The notes under the pieces are model-generated. The model did no database searches. It saw only the letters and a list, made by a program, of their open reading frames with translations, and had not been told where the DNA came from. Shown here piece after piece: positions 14,576 through 26,200 of a stretch of 64,000 bases of DNA. Each line of letters begins with the position of its first letter. Within the stretch, counting starts at the first letter, position 1. The stretch is from Streptomyces sp. NBC_00663 (GTDB taxonomy: Bacteria; Actinomycetota; Actinomycetes; Streptomycetales; Streptomycetaceae), in NCBI RefSeq assembly GCF_036226885.1, contig NZ_CP109027.1, positions 6,262,001 to 6,326,000 of the forward strand. The letters run 5' to 3'. A program made the position numbers and the translations under genes.

Positions 14576-15997
14576 GTGTTTTCTTCGCTCACTGCGCCCA
14601 GGACGCGACGGCCGGCTCGCGGCCGAGGGGTGGCCCGGCTCGTCGCCGGGACGCTGATGTCCGGGCTGGTCGCGGCCGGGGTGCTGGCCGGTGCCGGCAC
14701 GGCCGCGGCCGGTGACGGGACGGCAGAGATCCAGGGCGGGGCGACCGCCACCATAGGTGGCCTGAAGACGTACGGCACGGCCGTCATACACGACGACTCC
14801 GGGGACCTGGAGGTCTCGGCCGGTCTGTTCGAGATGGCCGTCGAGGGCGGCGGCATGCTCCAGACCTACTGCGTCGACCTCTACAACCCGACCCAGCGGG
14901 ACGCCAAGTACCACGAGACGCCCTGGGGCGGCACCTCGCTGGGCGCCAACAAGGACGCCGGCAAGATCCGCTGGATCTTGCAGAACTCCTACCCGCAGGT
15001 GAACGACCTCGCGGCGCTCGCCGAGAAGGCGGGCGTCGCCGGCGGCCTCACCGAGCAGGACGCGGCGGCGGGCACGCAGGTCGCCATCTGGCGCTACTCG
15101 GACGGTGCCGACGTCGACGCCGCCGACCCGCAGGCCGAGAAGCTCGCCGACTACCTCCACGACAGTGCCCGGTCCCTGGCGGAGCCCCAGGCCTCGCTGA
15201 CGCTCTCGCCGGCCGCGGTCTCCGGCCGCTCCGGCGGGCTGCTGGGGCCGGTGACGGTGCGCACCGACGCGGGCAGCGTGACGGTGACGCCACCGGCGGA
15301 CGCCGCCACCAGCGGGGTGCGGATCGTCGGCAAGAACGGGATGGACCTCACCTCGGCGAAGAACGGCAGCCAGATCTTCTTCGAGGTCCCCGAGGACGCG
15401 GCGGCGGGCACGGCGGAGCTGACCGTGCAGGCCTCCACGACCGTGCCGGTGGGCCGTGCCTTCACCTCCGAGAGCAGGAGCCAGACGCAGATCCTGGCCG
15501 GTTCCAGTGAGTCGACGGTGTCGGCGACGGCGAGTGCGACCTGGGCCGACAAGGGGGCGATACCGGCCCTCTCCGCGGCGAAGAACTGCGCCGAGGGCGG
15601 CATCGACGTCACCGCGGCCAACGAGGGCGACCAGCCGTTCGCCTTCGAGCTGCTCGGGGTCGAGCACAGCATCCCGGCGGGGGCGTCGCAGACGGTGACC
15701 GTTCCGCTCCAGGAGGACCAGGCGTACGACTTCACGATCACCGGCCCCGGCGGCCTCGAGAAGCGCTTCACCGGCGTCCTCGACTGCCAGACCCAGGGCA
15801 ACGAGACCAGCGGCGACACCACCCAGACCCTCAGCGAACCGAGCCCGGCGACCGTCGGCGGCACCGCCACCGGCACCAACCTCGCCGAGACCGGCGCGTC
15901 CAGCGTCACCCCGGTGATCACAGGCGTCGCGGTGGCCCTGGTGGTGATCGGCGGGGCGGCACTGGTGCTGGTACAGCGCCGCAAGCAGCAGGGCTGA
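14576..15997 (+). CDS. Thioester-domain surface protein with LAETG sorting signal
   Basis: A 473-residue exported wall protein with a signal peptide to about residue 46. A thioester (TQXA) domain follows: C99 in TYCVDLYNPT and Q168 in GTQVAIWRYSDG would form the internal Cys-Gln thioester used to attach covalently to surfaces. Beta-sandwich-like domains lie at about 190-390. The sortase signal is LAETG at 436-440, followed by a hydrophobic helix and RRKQQG. LAxTG is the class E sortase motif in Streptomyces. The GTG start has GAAGGGGA upstream. No sortase gene is in the window. Confidence 0.9.
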   Translation: MFSSLTAPRTRRPARGRGVARLVAGTLMSGLVAAGVLAGAGTAAAGDGTAEIQGGATATIGGLKTYGTAVIHDDSGDLEVSAGLFEMAVEGGGMLQTYCVDLYNPTQRDAKYHETPWGGTSLGANKDAGKIRWILQNSYPQVNDLAALAEKAGVAGGLTEQDAAAGTQVAIWRYSDGADVDAADPQAEKLADYLHDSARSLAEPQASLTLSPAAVSGRSGGLLGPVTVRTDAGSVTVTPPADAATSGVRIVGKNGMDLTSAKNGSQIFFEVPEDAAAGTAELTVQASTTVPVGRAFTSESRSQTQILAGSSESTVSATASATWADKGAIPALSAAKNCAEGGIDVTAANEGDQPFAFELLGVEHSIPAGASQTVTVPLQEDQAYDFTITGPGGLEKRFTGVLDCQTQGNETSGDTTQTLSEPSPATVGGTATGTNLAETGASSVTPVITGVAVALVVIGGAALVLVQRRKQQG

Positions 15998-16144
15998 GCG
16001 AGGCCGGGGCCGCGTTGCGGTGACAGCCGGGGAAACCCCAGGTCACAGCCCCCCAGTCAAACGGGTTACCACCCGAGGCTGGACCTCAGGCAAGATGGGG
16101 TGTATCTGCCCACTGCCAGATTTCAAGTTGCCGGACGGTTTCTC

Positions 16145-17809
<1,665 letters not shown>

Positions 17810-17815
17810 TCGATC

Positions 17816-18229
17816 TTGCGGCACATCTACCACTGCCCACTGCGCTGGGCGGACATGGACGCGTACGGCCACGTCAACAACGTGGTCTTCCTCCGCTACC
17901 TGGAGGAAGCCCGTATCGACTTCCTGTTCCGCCCGGAGAAGGACTTCAAGCAGGGGTCCGTGGTGGCGCGCCATGAGATCGACTACAAGCGGCAGCTCGT
18001 CCACCGGCACACGCCCGTGGACATCGAGCTGTGGGTCACGGAGATAAGGGCCGCGTCCTTCACCATCACGTACGAGGTGAAGGACGGCGACCTCGTGTAT
18101 GTGCGGGCCTCGACGGTCATCGTGCCGTTCGACTTCGAGGCCCAGCGGCCACGCCGGATCACCTCCGAGGAACGTGAGTTCCTGGAGGTGTACCGGGACG
18201 ACGACGAGGAGGAGGCCGTCGCCGCATGA
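17816..18229 (+). CDS. Acyl-CoA thioesterase (4HBT hotdog fold)
   Basis: A 137-residue protein with the 4-hydroxybenzoyl-CoA-type hotdog domain. It shows the WADMDAYGHVNNVVFLRYLEEAR helix with the catalytic Asp, then EIDYKRQLVHRHTPVDIELWV and FTITYEV. It probably hydrolyses short or medium acyl-CoA thioesters; the true substrate cannot be seen. The TTG start lies 6 nt after the ettA stop, and its stop overlaps the next ATG by 4 nt (ATGA), so the three genes form an operon. The acidic tail (DDDEEEA) is lineage-typical. Confidence 0.88.
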   Translation: MRHIYHCPLRWADMDAYGHVNNVVFLRYLEEARIDFLFRPEKDFKQGSVVARHEIDYKRQLVHRHTPVDIELWVTEIRAASFTITYEVKDGDLVYVRASTVIVPFDFEAQRPRRITSEEREFLEVYRDDDEEEAVAA

Positions 18230-18894
18230 CGGTGCTCCATCTTGCCGACGAGGGGGAGGCGGCGGATCTCGCGGCCTTCCTCTCCCGTCTGCTCCACTAC
18301 GACCGCGGGGCCGCCGTGCGGCTCCAGGCCGCCGGGACCGCGCTCGCCGTGTTCGGCCGGCCGCCGTCCTTCGAGGTGCTGGCGATCCGCGCGGTGCGGC
18401 TCGCCAAGCCCTATGAGCACGGGCTCGACGTCACGCTGGACGTGACGGTGTCGGCCGGGGAACTGCTGGAGTCCGTCGACGAGGACGCCGCCACGGCCGG
18501 GGTACCGGCGGCGGTGACCGGGCCGCCGTGGGCGGGGGTGCTGCCGCCGCGTGGGGGATGGCAGGCGGTTGCGGGGCTGCCCGCGCCGGATGCCCTGCGG
18601 GCCATGGTGGGCGCAGGGGTCGCCGAATTCCGGTCCCGTACCGGGGAGTTGGCGGCCGAGAGCCGTACGCGCGCGGAACTCGACCGGATCGGGCGGGAGA
18701 TCTGGTCCCGGACGGTCGGGGACACGCGGCTGCCGGTGCGGGCCGTGCATGCCGCGCAGTCGCTCGGATTCCTGCGTGCCGGTGGGGAGTTGGCGCTGTT
18801 CTCGTCCGGCGCGTGGCTGCGGCTGCGTACGCCGTACGGGTCGATCGCCGTACGGCGGGCGGGACTTGGGGCGTTGGACGTCAGCGTGCGCTGA
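18226..18894 (+). CDS. Conserved actinobacterial protein of unknown function
   Basis: A 222-residue soluble protein coupled to the thioesterase by an ATGA overlap. No signal peptide, membrane helix or catalytic motif is recognised. Visible blocks are HLADEGEAADLAAFLSRLLHYDRGAAVRLQ, WAGVLPPRGGWQAVAGLPAPDALRAMV, and RAVHAAQSLGFLRAGGELALFSSGAWLRLRTPYGSIAVRR. The sequence looks complete and well conserved in character. Position with ettA suggests a housekeeping role, but nothing in the sequence identifies it. Its stop codon lies in the first copy of a tandem repeat. Confidence 0.75.
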   Translation: MTVLHLADEGEAADLAAFLSRLLHYDRGAAVRLQAAGTALAVFGRPPSFEVLAIRAVRLAKPYEHGLDVTLDVTVSAGELLESVDEDAATAGVPAAVTGPPWAGVLPPRGGWQAVAGLPAPDALRAMVGAGVAEFRSRTGELAAESRTRAELDRIGREIWSRTVGDTRLPVRAVHAAQSLGFLRAGGELALFSSGAWLRLRTPYGSIAVRRAGLGALDVSVR

Positions 18895-19335
18895 GCGGAC
18901 CCTCTGCGTCGAGCGCCCCCTGCGTCGAGCGCTCCCTGCGTCGAGCGACCCTCTGCGTCGAGCGCTCCCTGCGTTGAGCGACCCTCTGCGTCGAGCGCTC
19001 CCTGCGTTGAGCGACCCTCTGCGTCGAGCGCTCCCTGCGTTGAGCGACCCTCTGCGTTGAGCGACCCTCTGCGTTGAGCGACCCTCTGCGTCGAGCGCTC
19101 CCTGCGTTGAGCGACCCTCTGCGTCGAGCGCTCCCTGCGTTGAGCGACCCCCTGCGTCGAGCGCTCCCTGCGTCGAGCGACCCCCTGCGTCGAGCGCTCC
19201 CTGCGTCGAGCGACCCCCTGCGCCGAGCGCTCCCTGCGTCGAGCGACCCCCTGCGCCGAGCGCCCCTGCGTCGAGCGACCCCCTGCGTCGAGCGCTCCCT
19301 GCGCCGAGCGACCCCCTGAGCCGAGCGCCCCCCGT
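18885..19335. repeat. 33-bp tandem repeat made of 16/17-bp half-units
   Basis: About 26 consecutive half-units of the type CTGCGTYGAGCG followed by CTCC or ACCC(T/C). They mostly alternate to give a 33-bp period (for example starts at 18949, 18982 and 19015), with some consecutive 17-mers. There are no spacers and no sustained gene-like coding. The first, degenerate copy (GTGCGCTGAGCG) supplies the stop codon of the preceding gene. The tract ends just before the converging ABC ATPase. Confidence 0.95.
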
Positions 19336-19341
19336 GCATGG

Positions 19342-20298
19342 TCAGTTGGGGTCGCTGTCGTCCGGCCATACGCCGATGTGGTCGGGCTCCAGTTCCAGGG
19401 CCACGCGGTCGCGCATGCCGAGAGCCTCGGTGTACTCGGCGGGGAGCTGGAGGCGGCCGGCGCGGTCGAGCATGGCGTATTCGCGGGCCACGACCGTCTC
19501 GTGGCCGGTCGTGGCGTCGACCTCGCTGCGGCGCAGGACCTCGGTGGAGGTGCGGCCGTCCCGGATGGCGACCGTGCGGCGGACCTCGCCGGCCACCGCC
19601 TGGTCGTGGGTGACGATCACGATGGTGGTGCCGAGCTGTTCGTTCGCGGTGCGGAAGGCGGCGAAGATCTGTTCCGCGGTCTGGGAGTCGAGTTCGCCGG
19701 TGGGCTCGTCGGCGAGGAGGACCGCGGGGGCGTTGGCGAGGGCCACGGCGATCGCCACGCGCTGTTGCTGACCGCCCGACATCTGGTGGGGGTGGCGGTC
19801 CCGGCAGTCCGCGATGTCCAGCAACTCCAGGAGTTCCAGGGCGCGTTCTGATTTCGCCCGGCGTGCGGTGCGGGTGGCGGCGAGCTGCATCGGGAGCGTG
19901 ATGTTCTGGGCCGCGGTGAGGTAGGGGAGCAGGTTGCGGGAGGTCTGCTGCCAGACGAAGCCGACGGTTTTGCGGCGGTAGGCGAGGCGGTCCTTGGCGG
20001 TCATGGTGAGGAGGTCGTGACCGGCGACGCGGGCCGCGCCCGCGGTGGGGGTGTCCAGGCCGGCGAGGATGTTCATGAGGGTGGACTTGCCGCTGCCGGA
20101 CGCGCCGACCAGGGCCATGAGCTCGCCCTCACGCACGAGGAGGTCGAGGCCCTGGAGGGCCTGGACCTCGATGCCGTCCGTGGTGAAGATACGGACGAGC
20201 CGGTCGCAGGTGATGAGGGCGTCGTGGCCGTAGCCGGGGGTGTTGCGGGCGGCGGTGGCCTTGGTGGTCAGGTCGGCGAGGGTGGGATTGGTGGTCAC
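19342..20298 (-). CDS. ABC transporter ATPase (MacB/LolD type) with AbrB-like tail
   Basis: A 318-residue ATPase. Walker A is GASGSGKST, the Q-loop region is VGFVWQQTSRNLLPYLT, the signature MSGGQQQRVAIAVALAN, Walker B VLLADEPTGELDS, and the switch histidine is in IVTHD. It matches ATPases paired with FtsX-type permeases, which drive lipoprotein or peptide release rather than classic import. The final 40 residues (DRAGRLQLPAEYTEALGMRDRVALEL) read like a SpoVT/AbrB swapped-hairpin module, which is unusual here. The GTG start is chosen for its AGGAGG. A 172-bp gap with a dispersed repeat separates it from its permeases. Confidence 0.88.
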   Translation of the reverse strand: MTTNPTLADLTTKATAARNTPGYGHDALITCDRLVRIFTTDGIEVQALQGLDLLVREGELMALVGASGSGKSTLMNILAGLDTPTAGAARVAGHDLLTMTAKDRLAYRRKTVGFVWQQTSRNLLPYLTAAQNITLPMQLAATRTARRAKSERALELLELLDIADCRDRHPHQMSGGQQQRVAIAVALANAPAVLLADEPTGELDSQTAEQIFAAFRTANEQLGTTIVIVTHDQAVAGEVRRTVAIRDGRTSTEVLRRSEVDATTGHETVVAREYAMLDRAGRLQLPAEYTEALGMRDRVALELEPDHIGVWPDDSDPN

Positions 20299-20337
20299 CT
20301 TGGGCCTCCTTGGCCGCTGGCCTGGGTGGGGGTTGCT

Positions 20338-20445
20338 GTCAGAGGGGTGTCGCTCACCCGCGCTTGCGGGGTGTCGCTCACCCGCGCCTGCGGGGTGCCG
20401 CCGCGCCCACCCGTGCCGCCCCAGCGGCACGACTGCCCGCGGCTA
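20338..20445. repeat. Dispersed intergenic repeat, copy 1
   Basis: Two successive copies of a GTCGCTCACCCGCGCYTGCGG element (near 20350 and 20373), followed by a 31-bp core at 20415-20445. The core is identical to 62710-62740 in this window. The element sits between the ABC permease and ATPase genes. Confidence 0.85.
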
Positions 20446-20470
20446 CGACGACTGGGCAGGTGGTGTGGCG

Positions 20471-23245
20471 TCATCGCGTGTCCCCCGCCCGCAGCTCCGC
20501 CACCGACCCCCGTCTCCCCGACCACCACGCCTGCACTCCCGCCACCCCCACCGTCACCAGCACCACCGCGAGGGCCGGGAGCGCCAGGGAGAGGGGGGAC
20601 GTGCGCAGCTCTGCGGTGTCCCCGGTGGAGGGGGCCGTCGCCAGGGCGATGGTGGTCAGGTCGATGCCGGGGGAGAGGAGGTGGACCGTTGCCCAGCCCG
20701 TGAGGATGCCGCCGGCCGCCGCCAGCACCGCCTGCGGCAGGGACTCCAGGATCAGCAGACGGCGGCCCTGGGTCCGGGTGAGGCCCATGGTGCGCAGGCG
20801 GGCCAGGAGGGCCGTGCGTTCGGGGGCGGCGCGGAGCAGGGAGAGGAGGAGGGCGAGGACGGCGTAACCGGCGCCCGCCGCCACCGCTGCCGTGTAGATG
20901 TCCTCGGCGCCCGACTGGAGCGGGGAGTTCACATAGCGGGCCCGTTCCTCGGACCGCGTCTGGACGTGGCCCGCGTTGCCCACCGCCTTGCGCAGGTCCG
21001 CGCCGGACATGCCCGCGCCGGTCAGCAGCAGCGCTGTGGGGCGGGCCGTCGGGCCGCTGAGGCCCGACCTGTCCACCACCAGGAAGTCCGTGCCGTTCAC
21101 CGCCGGGGTCCGGTCCCGTACGAGGGTGATACGGACGGTGATGGTCGTCGTGCCGTCCTCCAGGAGGACGGGGAAGGGGCGGGTGCCGTACGCCTTCGCG
21201 ACGGAGGGGGAGGCCAGGGCCGGGAGCACATCGGTGTCACGGGCTCGCGTCAACTCACCCTCGGCGTAAGGGCCCAGGGACGTTCTCTTCGCCAACTCGG
21301 CGTAGCCGTCCGGCTCCACGCCCACCAGCGGCACCGACACTCTGCCGTCCGTGGGCTTCGCCTGGTAGGCGATGCTCACCTCCGTGAGGGAGTCGACGCC
21401 CGTCTCGCGGCGGAGCCGGTCGGGCAACGCCGACGGCAGTGGTCCGTCGGCGTCGACGCGGGCGTCCGCGCCCACCGCGAGCAGGGCCGCCTCGTCACGG
21501 GCCGCGGAGACGCCCGTGAGGACCGAGCCGCCGAAGGCCGCCGTCGTCAGGGCCGTGAGCAGGGCGAGCAGGGGCAGGACCGCCGAGGCCGAGGTACGGC
21601 CCGCGCGGGCCAGGGACAGATGGGCGACCGCGCCGCGCAGCCGGCCGACCGGGCGGGCCAGGCCGCGCAGCGGGAACGGGTAGAGCCGGACCAGCACCAG
21701 GGCCGCGATCACGCCCGTCAACGCGGGGGCCACATAGGCCAGTTCGTCACCGGACGAGCCGCGCCGACGCAGGGTCTCCACCGCCGCCAGGGCCAGCACG
21801 AGCAGCGTCAGCTCCGCCACCGTGCGGCGCCGAGTGGGTCGTAGCGTCGCCACGTCCTCGCGGCCGGTGTGCACCCGGACGGCCCGGTGTGCCACCGCCG
21901 CGCGCAGCGGGAGCGCGGCGCAGGCGGCGGCCGTGACGATGGCGGCGGCGACGACGGCGTACTTCGCGCGGCCCTCGGGGAGCGCCAGCACGGCCGCCGT
22001 CAGACCGAGGGCGCCGGCCGGGACGGCGACCGTGGCCGTCTCGGCGAGGAGGCGTCCGGCCAGGCCACGCAGGGACGCGCCGCGGGCGCGCAGCAGGGCG
22101 AGCTCGGTGCGGCGGCGGTCGGCGGCGAGGCCGCCCGACATCAGGAGGACGACCGCGGCGACCGTACCGGCGCCGACCGCGGCCACCGCGACGAGCGGGG
22201 AGACGCCCTCGCGGAGCCGGGAGTAGGCGGTCAGGACCTCGCTCAGGTCGGTGTCCGTGTCCGTGAGGCCGCCGGTGATCGTGCGGGCCTGCTGGAGGGC
22301 CGGGCCGGACTCCAGGGAGGCGACGGCGGTCTTGAGGCGGTCCACGTCATAGGCGTGGAGCGACTTCATGGCGGGCGCCAACTGCCAGTAGCGCCAGGGG
22401 TTTCCGGGGGTGCCCAGGATCGCGGGCGCCGACTCGGGGGCGAGCAGCAGGGCGCCGAGCCAGTACTTGTCGGCGTCCGAGCTCGGACCCGGCATCCGGA
22501 TCAGGGCGGGCTCGTGCAGGAGCGGCTGGGCCGACCAGAAGGCGCCGGACGGCTCGCGCGGGGTGACGATGCCGGTGACGCGGACGGCGAGCGGGGCGCG
22601 GGATTCGCCGGGTACGTGGATGACCGAACCGACCTTGATGTGCAGGGACTTGGCGGTCGCGGCGCTGACCGCGGCCTCCACCTCGGGTGTCATCGCGTCG
22701 GCCGGTGCGGCGGGCCCGCGCGGCAGCCGGCCCTCGACCGAGCGGACGTGGCCGGCGAGGCCCTGCTGGGCGACCAGGGCGACCTGCGCGGGAGTCCCGG
22801 TCGGCCGCGGGATCCAGGGGTCGGGCACCTCCATGTTGGTGGAGGTGCGCACGCCGTACGTCGACTGCCGGCGGTCGGCGACGAGCGGCTTCTCGACCGT
22901 GGCCAGGATCTTCTCGTACTGGGCGCCCAGGGTGGCGGGGCGCAGGTCCTGCTCGGAGATGATGCCGTACTCGGGCTGGGCGTACAGCTGGATCGAGGTG
23001 CGGTCGGCGCCGGCCTGCTCGACGGCCCGGTGCAGGCCCGCGTCCGCGTACCGGTCCAGGGCCCGGGGGAGGGCCGCGGCGAGGCACGCGGTCAGCGCCA
23101 CCAGCAGGGCGAGGGCGAGGGCCGCGCCGGGGGCGGTGCGCAGCCGGGTGCGGATCCAGGGGGCGACCACCGAGGTCCCGGGGGCGGCAGCCGAGGTCCG
23201 AGGAGCGGCCGCAGGGGTCGGGCCGGTGGCGGAGGAGGGGGCCAT
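20471..23245 (-). CDS. FtsX-type ABC permease (large)
   Basis: A 924-residue membrane protein. An N-terminal helix (GAALALALLVALTACLAAALP) precedes an extracytoplasmic domain (about 60-340). FtsX cores follow, with helices at about 345-370 and 410-470, a second extracytoplasmic domain, and three C-terminal helices (YAVLALLLSLLRAAPERTALLARLRTMG is the typical FtsX signature before them). It acts with the ATPase at 19342 and the permease at 23247, probably as an exporter or signalling complex. The ATG start is 1 nt from the stop of the upstream permease gene, so they are co-translated. The cargo is unknown. Confidence 0.88.
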   Translation of the reverse strand: MAPSSATGPTPAAAPRTSAAAPGTSVVAPWIRTRLRTAPGAALALALLVALTACLAAALPRALDRYADAGLHRAVEQAGADRTSIQLYAQPEYGIISEQDLRPATLGAQYEKILATVEKPLVADRRQSTYGVRTSTNMEVPDPWIPRPTGTPAQVALVAQQGLAGHVRSVEGRLPRGPAAPADAMTPEVEAAVSAATAKSLHIKVGSVIHVPGESRAPLAVRVTGIVTPREPSGAFWSAQPLLHEPALIRMPGPSSDADKYWLGALLLAPESAPAILGTPGNPWRYWQLAPAMKSLHAYDVDRLKTAVASLESGPALQQARTITGGLTDTDTDLSEVLTAYSRLREGVSPLVAVAAVGAGTVAAVVLLMSGGLAADRRRTELALLRARGASLRGLAGRLLAETATVAVPAGALGLTAAVLALPEGRAKYAVVAAAIVTAAACAALPLRAAVAHRAVRVHTGREDVATLRPTRRRTVAELTLLVLALAAVETLRRRGSSGDELAYVAPALTGVIAALVLVRLYPFPLRGLARPVGRLRGAVAHLSLARAGRTSASAVLPLLALLTALTTAAFGGSVLTGVSAARDEAALLAVGADARVDADGPLPSALPDRLRRETGVDSLTEVSIAYQAKPTDGRVSVPLVGVEPDGYAELAKRTSLGPYAEGELTRARDTDVLPALASPSVAKAYGTRPFPVLLEDGTTTITVRITLVRDRTPAVNGTDFLVVDRSGLSGPTARPTALLLTGAGMSGADLRKAVGNAGHVQTRSEERARYVNSPLQSGAEDIYTAAVAAGAGYAVLALLLSLLRAAPERTALLARLRTMGLTRTQGRRLLILESLPQAVLAAAGGILTGWATVHLLSPGIDLTTIALATAPSTGDTAELRTSPLSLALPALAVVLVTVGVAGVQAWWSGRRGSVAELRAGDTR

Positions 23246-23246
23246 G

Positions 23247-26200
23247 TCACTCCCCTCCCTGTTGACGTAGGGACACCAGAGGATTCGCGCGCCGCAGCGC
23301 GAGGACGGCGGTGACGGCCAGCGGTGTCACCGCGACCGCCGCCAGCAGCAGGGCCACCTGTCCCACCGGCAGTTCCACCAGCACCTCCGGTACGGGACGG
23401 GTCGCGTCGGCGGTCAGGAGGACCAGCGGGATCACCGCACGGGCCAGCACCGTCCCCAGCGCCGCCCCCACGAGCAGCCCCAGGGTCACCAGGACGCCCT
23501 GCTCGACGGCGATCGTGCGGGCCAGCCGGCGGCGGGGGGCGCCCAGGGCGCGCAGCACCGCGAACTCGGAGTCCCGCTCCCGCAGCGAGCCCGTCGCGCT
23601 GACCGCGAAGCCGAGCGCGGCCAGCGCCGCCGCCACCCCGGCCGCCGCGGTGAACGCCGCTTCCGGGCCCGCCCCGAACGGGTCGTCACGCAGCTCCTCG
23701 GCGATCTCGTCCCGGACGACGACCTGCGCGGGGTCCAGGTCCGGGCGGGCCCGCAGCGCCGCGGCGACCGAGGCCGGCCGGTCAGTCTCCAGCCACCACT
23801 CCGTCGGCGTGACGCTCTCGCCGTACTTCGCCTCCAACACCCGGTTCACGGACCGCAGATCGACCAGCAGTGCCCCGCCGCTGTCGCTCCCCGTCGTCGG
23901 CAGCGCCCGGACCGCGGCGACGATCCGCACCGGCAGCGACCGGCCGCCGAACGTCACGTCCACGCGCTGCCCGGTGCGGGCGCCCGCGGAGTCGAGGAAG
24001 CGGTCGGTGGCGACGGCGGTGATCTGCGGTGTCCTGGGCTGGGTGGCCTGGAGGCGGACCGTCAGCGAGGCCAGGGTCCAGGTGTCCTCGCGCGGGACGT
24101 AACCGGTGTCGTACGCCACGGCCGACCCGCTCACCCGAGGCGGGGAGGGGGCGTTGCTGCGGTCGGGGAACTCCGAGGTGTTGTCGCTGACGGTGTCGGC
24201 CGTCCAGGCGGTGGGCAACGTCAGCCGCCGCTCGGTTCCTTGGGGTGTCACGGCCGCCAACTCATCGAGGGAGAAGCGCTGTTGCTCCGCCCGCCCGCGC
24301 GGAACCGGCAGCACCAGCTGTACGTCGGTCAGCGTCAACTTCCCGGGCGGTACCGCCAGTTCCAGCGCGTGCGGGCGGCCGTCGGCTTCGAGGGACCCGG
24401 CCGGGAGCCGGTAGGGGGTGCCGTAGCGGTCCTCCAGGGTGACCGTCACATCGGCACTCGTGCCCGGCGCCGCGCCGCGCAGGGTCGCCGTCAGCTTCAA
24501 CAGGGAGCTGCCCGCCGGGACCGCCGCGCCCGCCGACGCCCCCTTCGGGCCGAGGCCGGCCAGCAGCGGCCGTACCGGCTCCGACGCCAGGTCCCGGCGC
24601 AGCAGCATCGTGTCCGCCGCGTGCGCGGTGTCCAGGGCCAGCACGGTCGCCGAACGGTCGCCGGACAGAGGCAGTTCCGCGCGGATGGCCGGAGCGGCCT
24701 CGCCGACGTGAGGGACGGCCGCGTACGCGTCGGTGCGGCCGAGGTCGTCCTCGCCGTTGGCCAGCACCCGCACCGCGACACCCGCGCGGAAGTCGGCCTG
24801 GTCGTCCTGCGAGCGGTCGAAGGAGGCGCCGTGCCCGATCGCCAGCATGCCCAGCGCCACGGCGAGCACCAGCAGCAGCACCGGACCCGCGCCCCGCATC
24901 GGACGCCGCCCGATCTGCCAGCCCGCGAGCGCGACGGCGATGCCCCGCCCGGCGGCGGCCCGGCGTTCGGCGAGCCGGGCCAGCGGCGGCAGCAGCCGCA
25001 GCGTGAGGACCGTACCGGCGAGGAGCGCCAGGGCCGGGGCGGCGACCAGCAGCGGGTCGACGCCGAGCGTGCCCGAGCTGTCGTCGGTGACAGCGCCCGT
25101 CGTCTGCCGGCCCAGCTGCCAGTACGCCACCCCGGCCACCACCAGCAGCCCCACGTCGGCGCCCGAGCGCACCGCCCCGGGCAGCGCGCGGGCCCGGCCG
25201 CTCGCGAAGGACGAGGTCAGCGCGGGCAGTGTCACCGCCAGCGCGCAGCCCAGCGCCACGCCCGCCGCGATCAGCCACACCCCGAACGACCCGGCCGCCG
25301 GCACCTCAAGGCGCAGCCCGATCCGGGACAGCGCGCCCTGCCCGGCCAGCAGCCGGGTCAGCGGCCCCGCCAGCAGCGGCGCGCACACCAGCGCGGGCAC
25401 GGCCAGCAGCAGCGCCTCCACCGCGGCCAGCCCCGCGACCCGCGGCCGGGAGGCGCCACGGGCCCTGAGCAGCCGGGTCTCGCCCCTGCGTTGGGCGCTC
25501 AGCAGCCGCGCCACCAGCAGCAACGCACAGCCCGCGAGGAGCGCGAGCTGAAGCGCCACGATCAGCAGGGTGGAGCGGGAGACGAGCAGGGAGCGGTCGA
25601 CGCGGTCGAGGACGGCGGGCAGATCGGTGTGCGCGGCCGTGGTGCCGCTGAGCGCGGCCTCGCCGCGCAGCGCGGCACCGCCGTCCCGGGCCGCCTCGCC
25701 GAGGGGGCCGATCCGGCCGGTCGTCACCGACGAGAAGTCGGCCGTCGCGAGCCACGCCGAGGGCCCGGCGCTGACCTTGCCGCCGGTCAGGGTGTCGGGG
25801 GCGGTCAGGAGGGGGCCGTACGTCGTGAAGTCGAGCTTGTTGACGCCGCGGCCGTGCAGATCGTCGAGCAGCTGCCAGTACGGGGCGTCCGCGCGGGCGG
25901 GCCGGTAGAGGCCGACCACCTCCACCCGCACCTTCGGGCCGCCGAGGCGGTCGACGAGGGTGAGACGGGCGCCGGGCTTTAGTTCCAGCAGCCGGGCGGC
26001 GCTCTGCGGCAGCGCCACCTCGCTCGTGCCGGCGGCCGGGGCCCTGCCGTCCGTGATCCGCGCCTGGGACGGGTCCAGCGCCGCGAAGTGGGTGAGATCC
26101 GGGTCCCCGGACCGCTCGGCGGGCGGCTGGAGTGAGCGGGGCAGCGCGTACGGGCCCGACTTCAGCAGCGTCCGCACGGTGACCGGCAGCCCGTCGAAGG

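Noticed and set aside
18885..19335. Possible CRISPR array (short repeats in series)
   Set aside because: No unique spacers between repeats, period too short, and no cas genes in the window. The same applies to 13005-13612 and 49021-49270.
20240..25982. Several long plus-strand frames (up to 580 residues) over the ABC permeases
   Set aside because: They are shadows of FtsX-type permease genes on the minus strand. They are rich in Arg/Gly/Gln with no domain.
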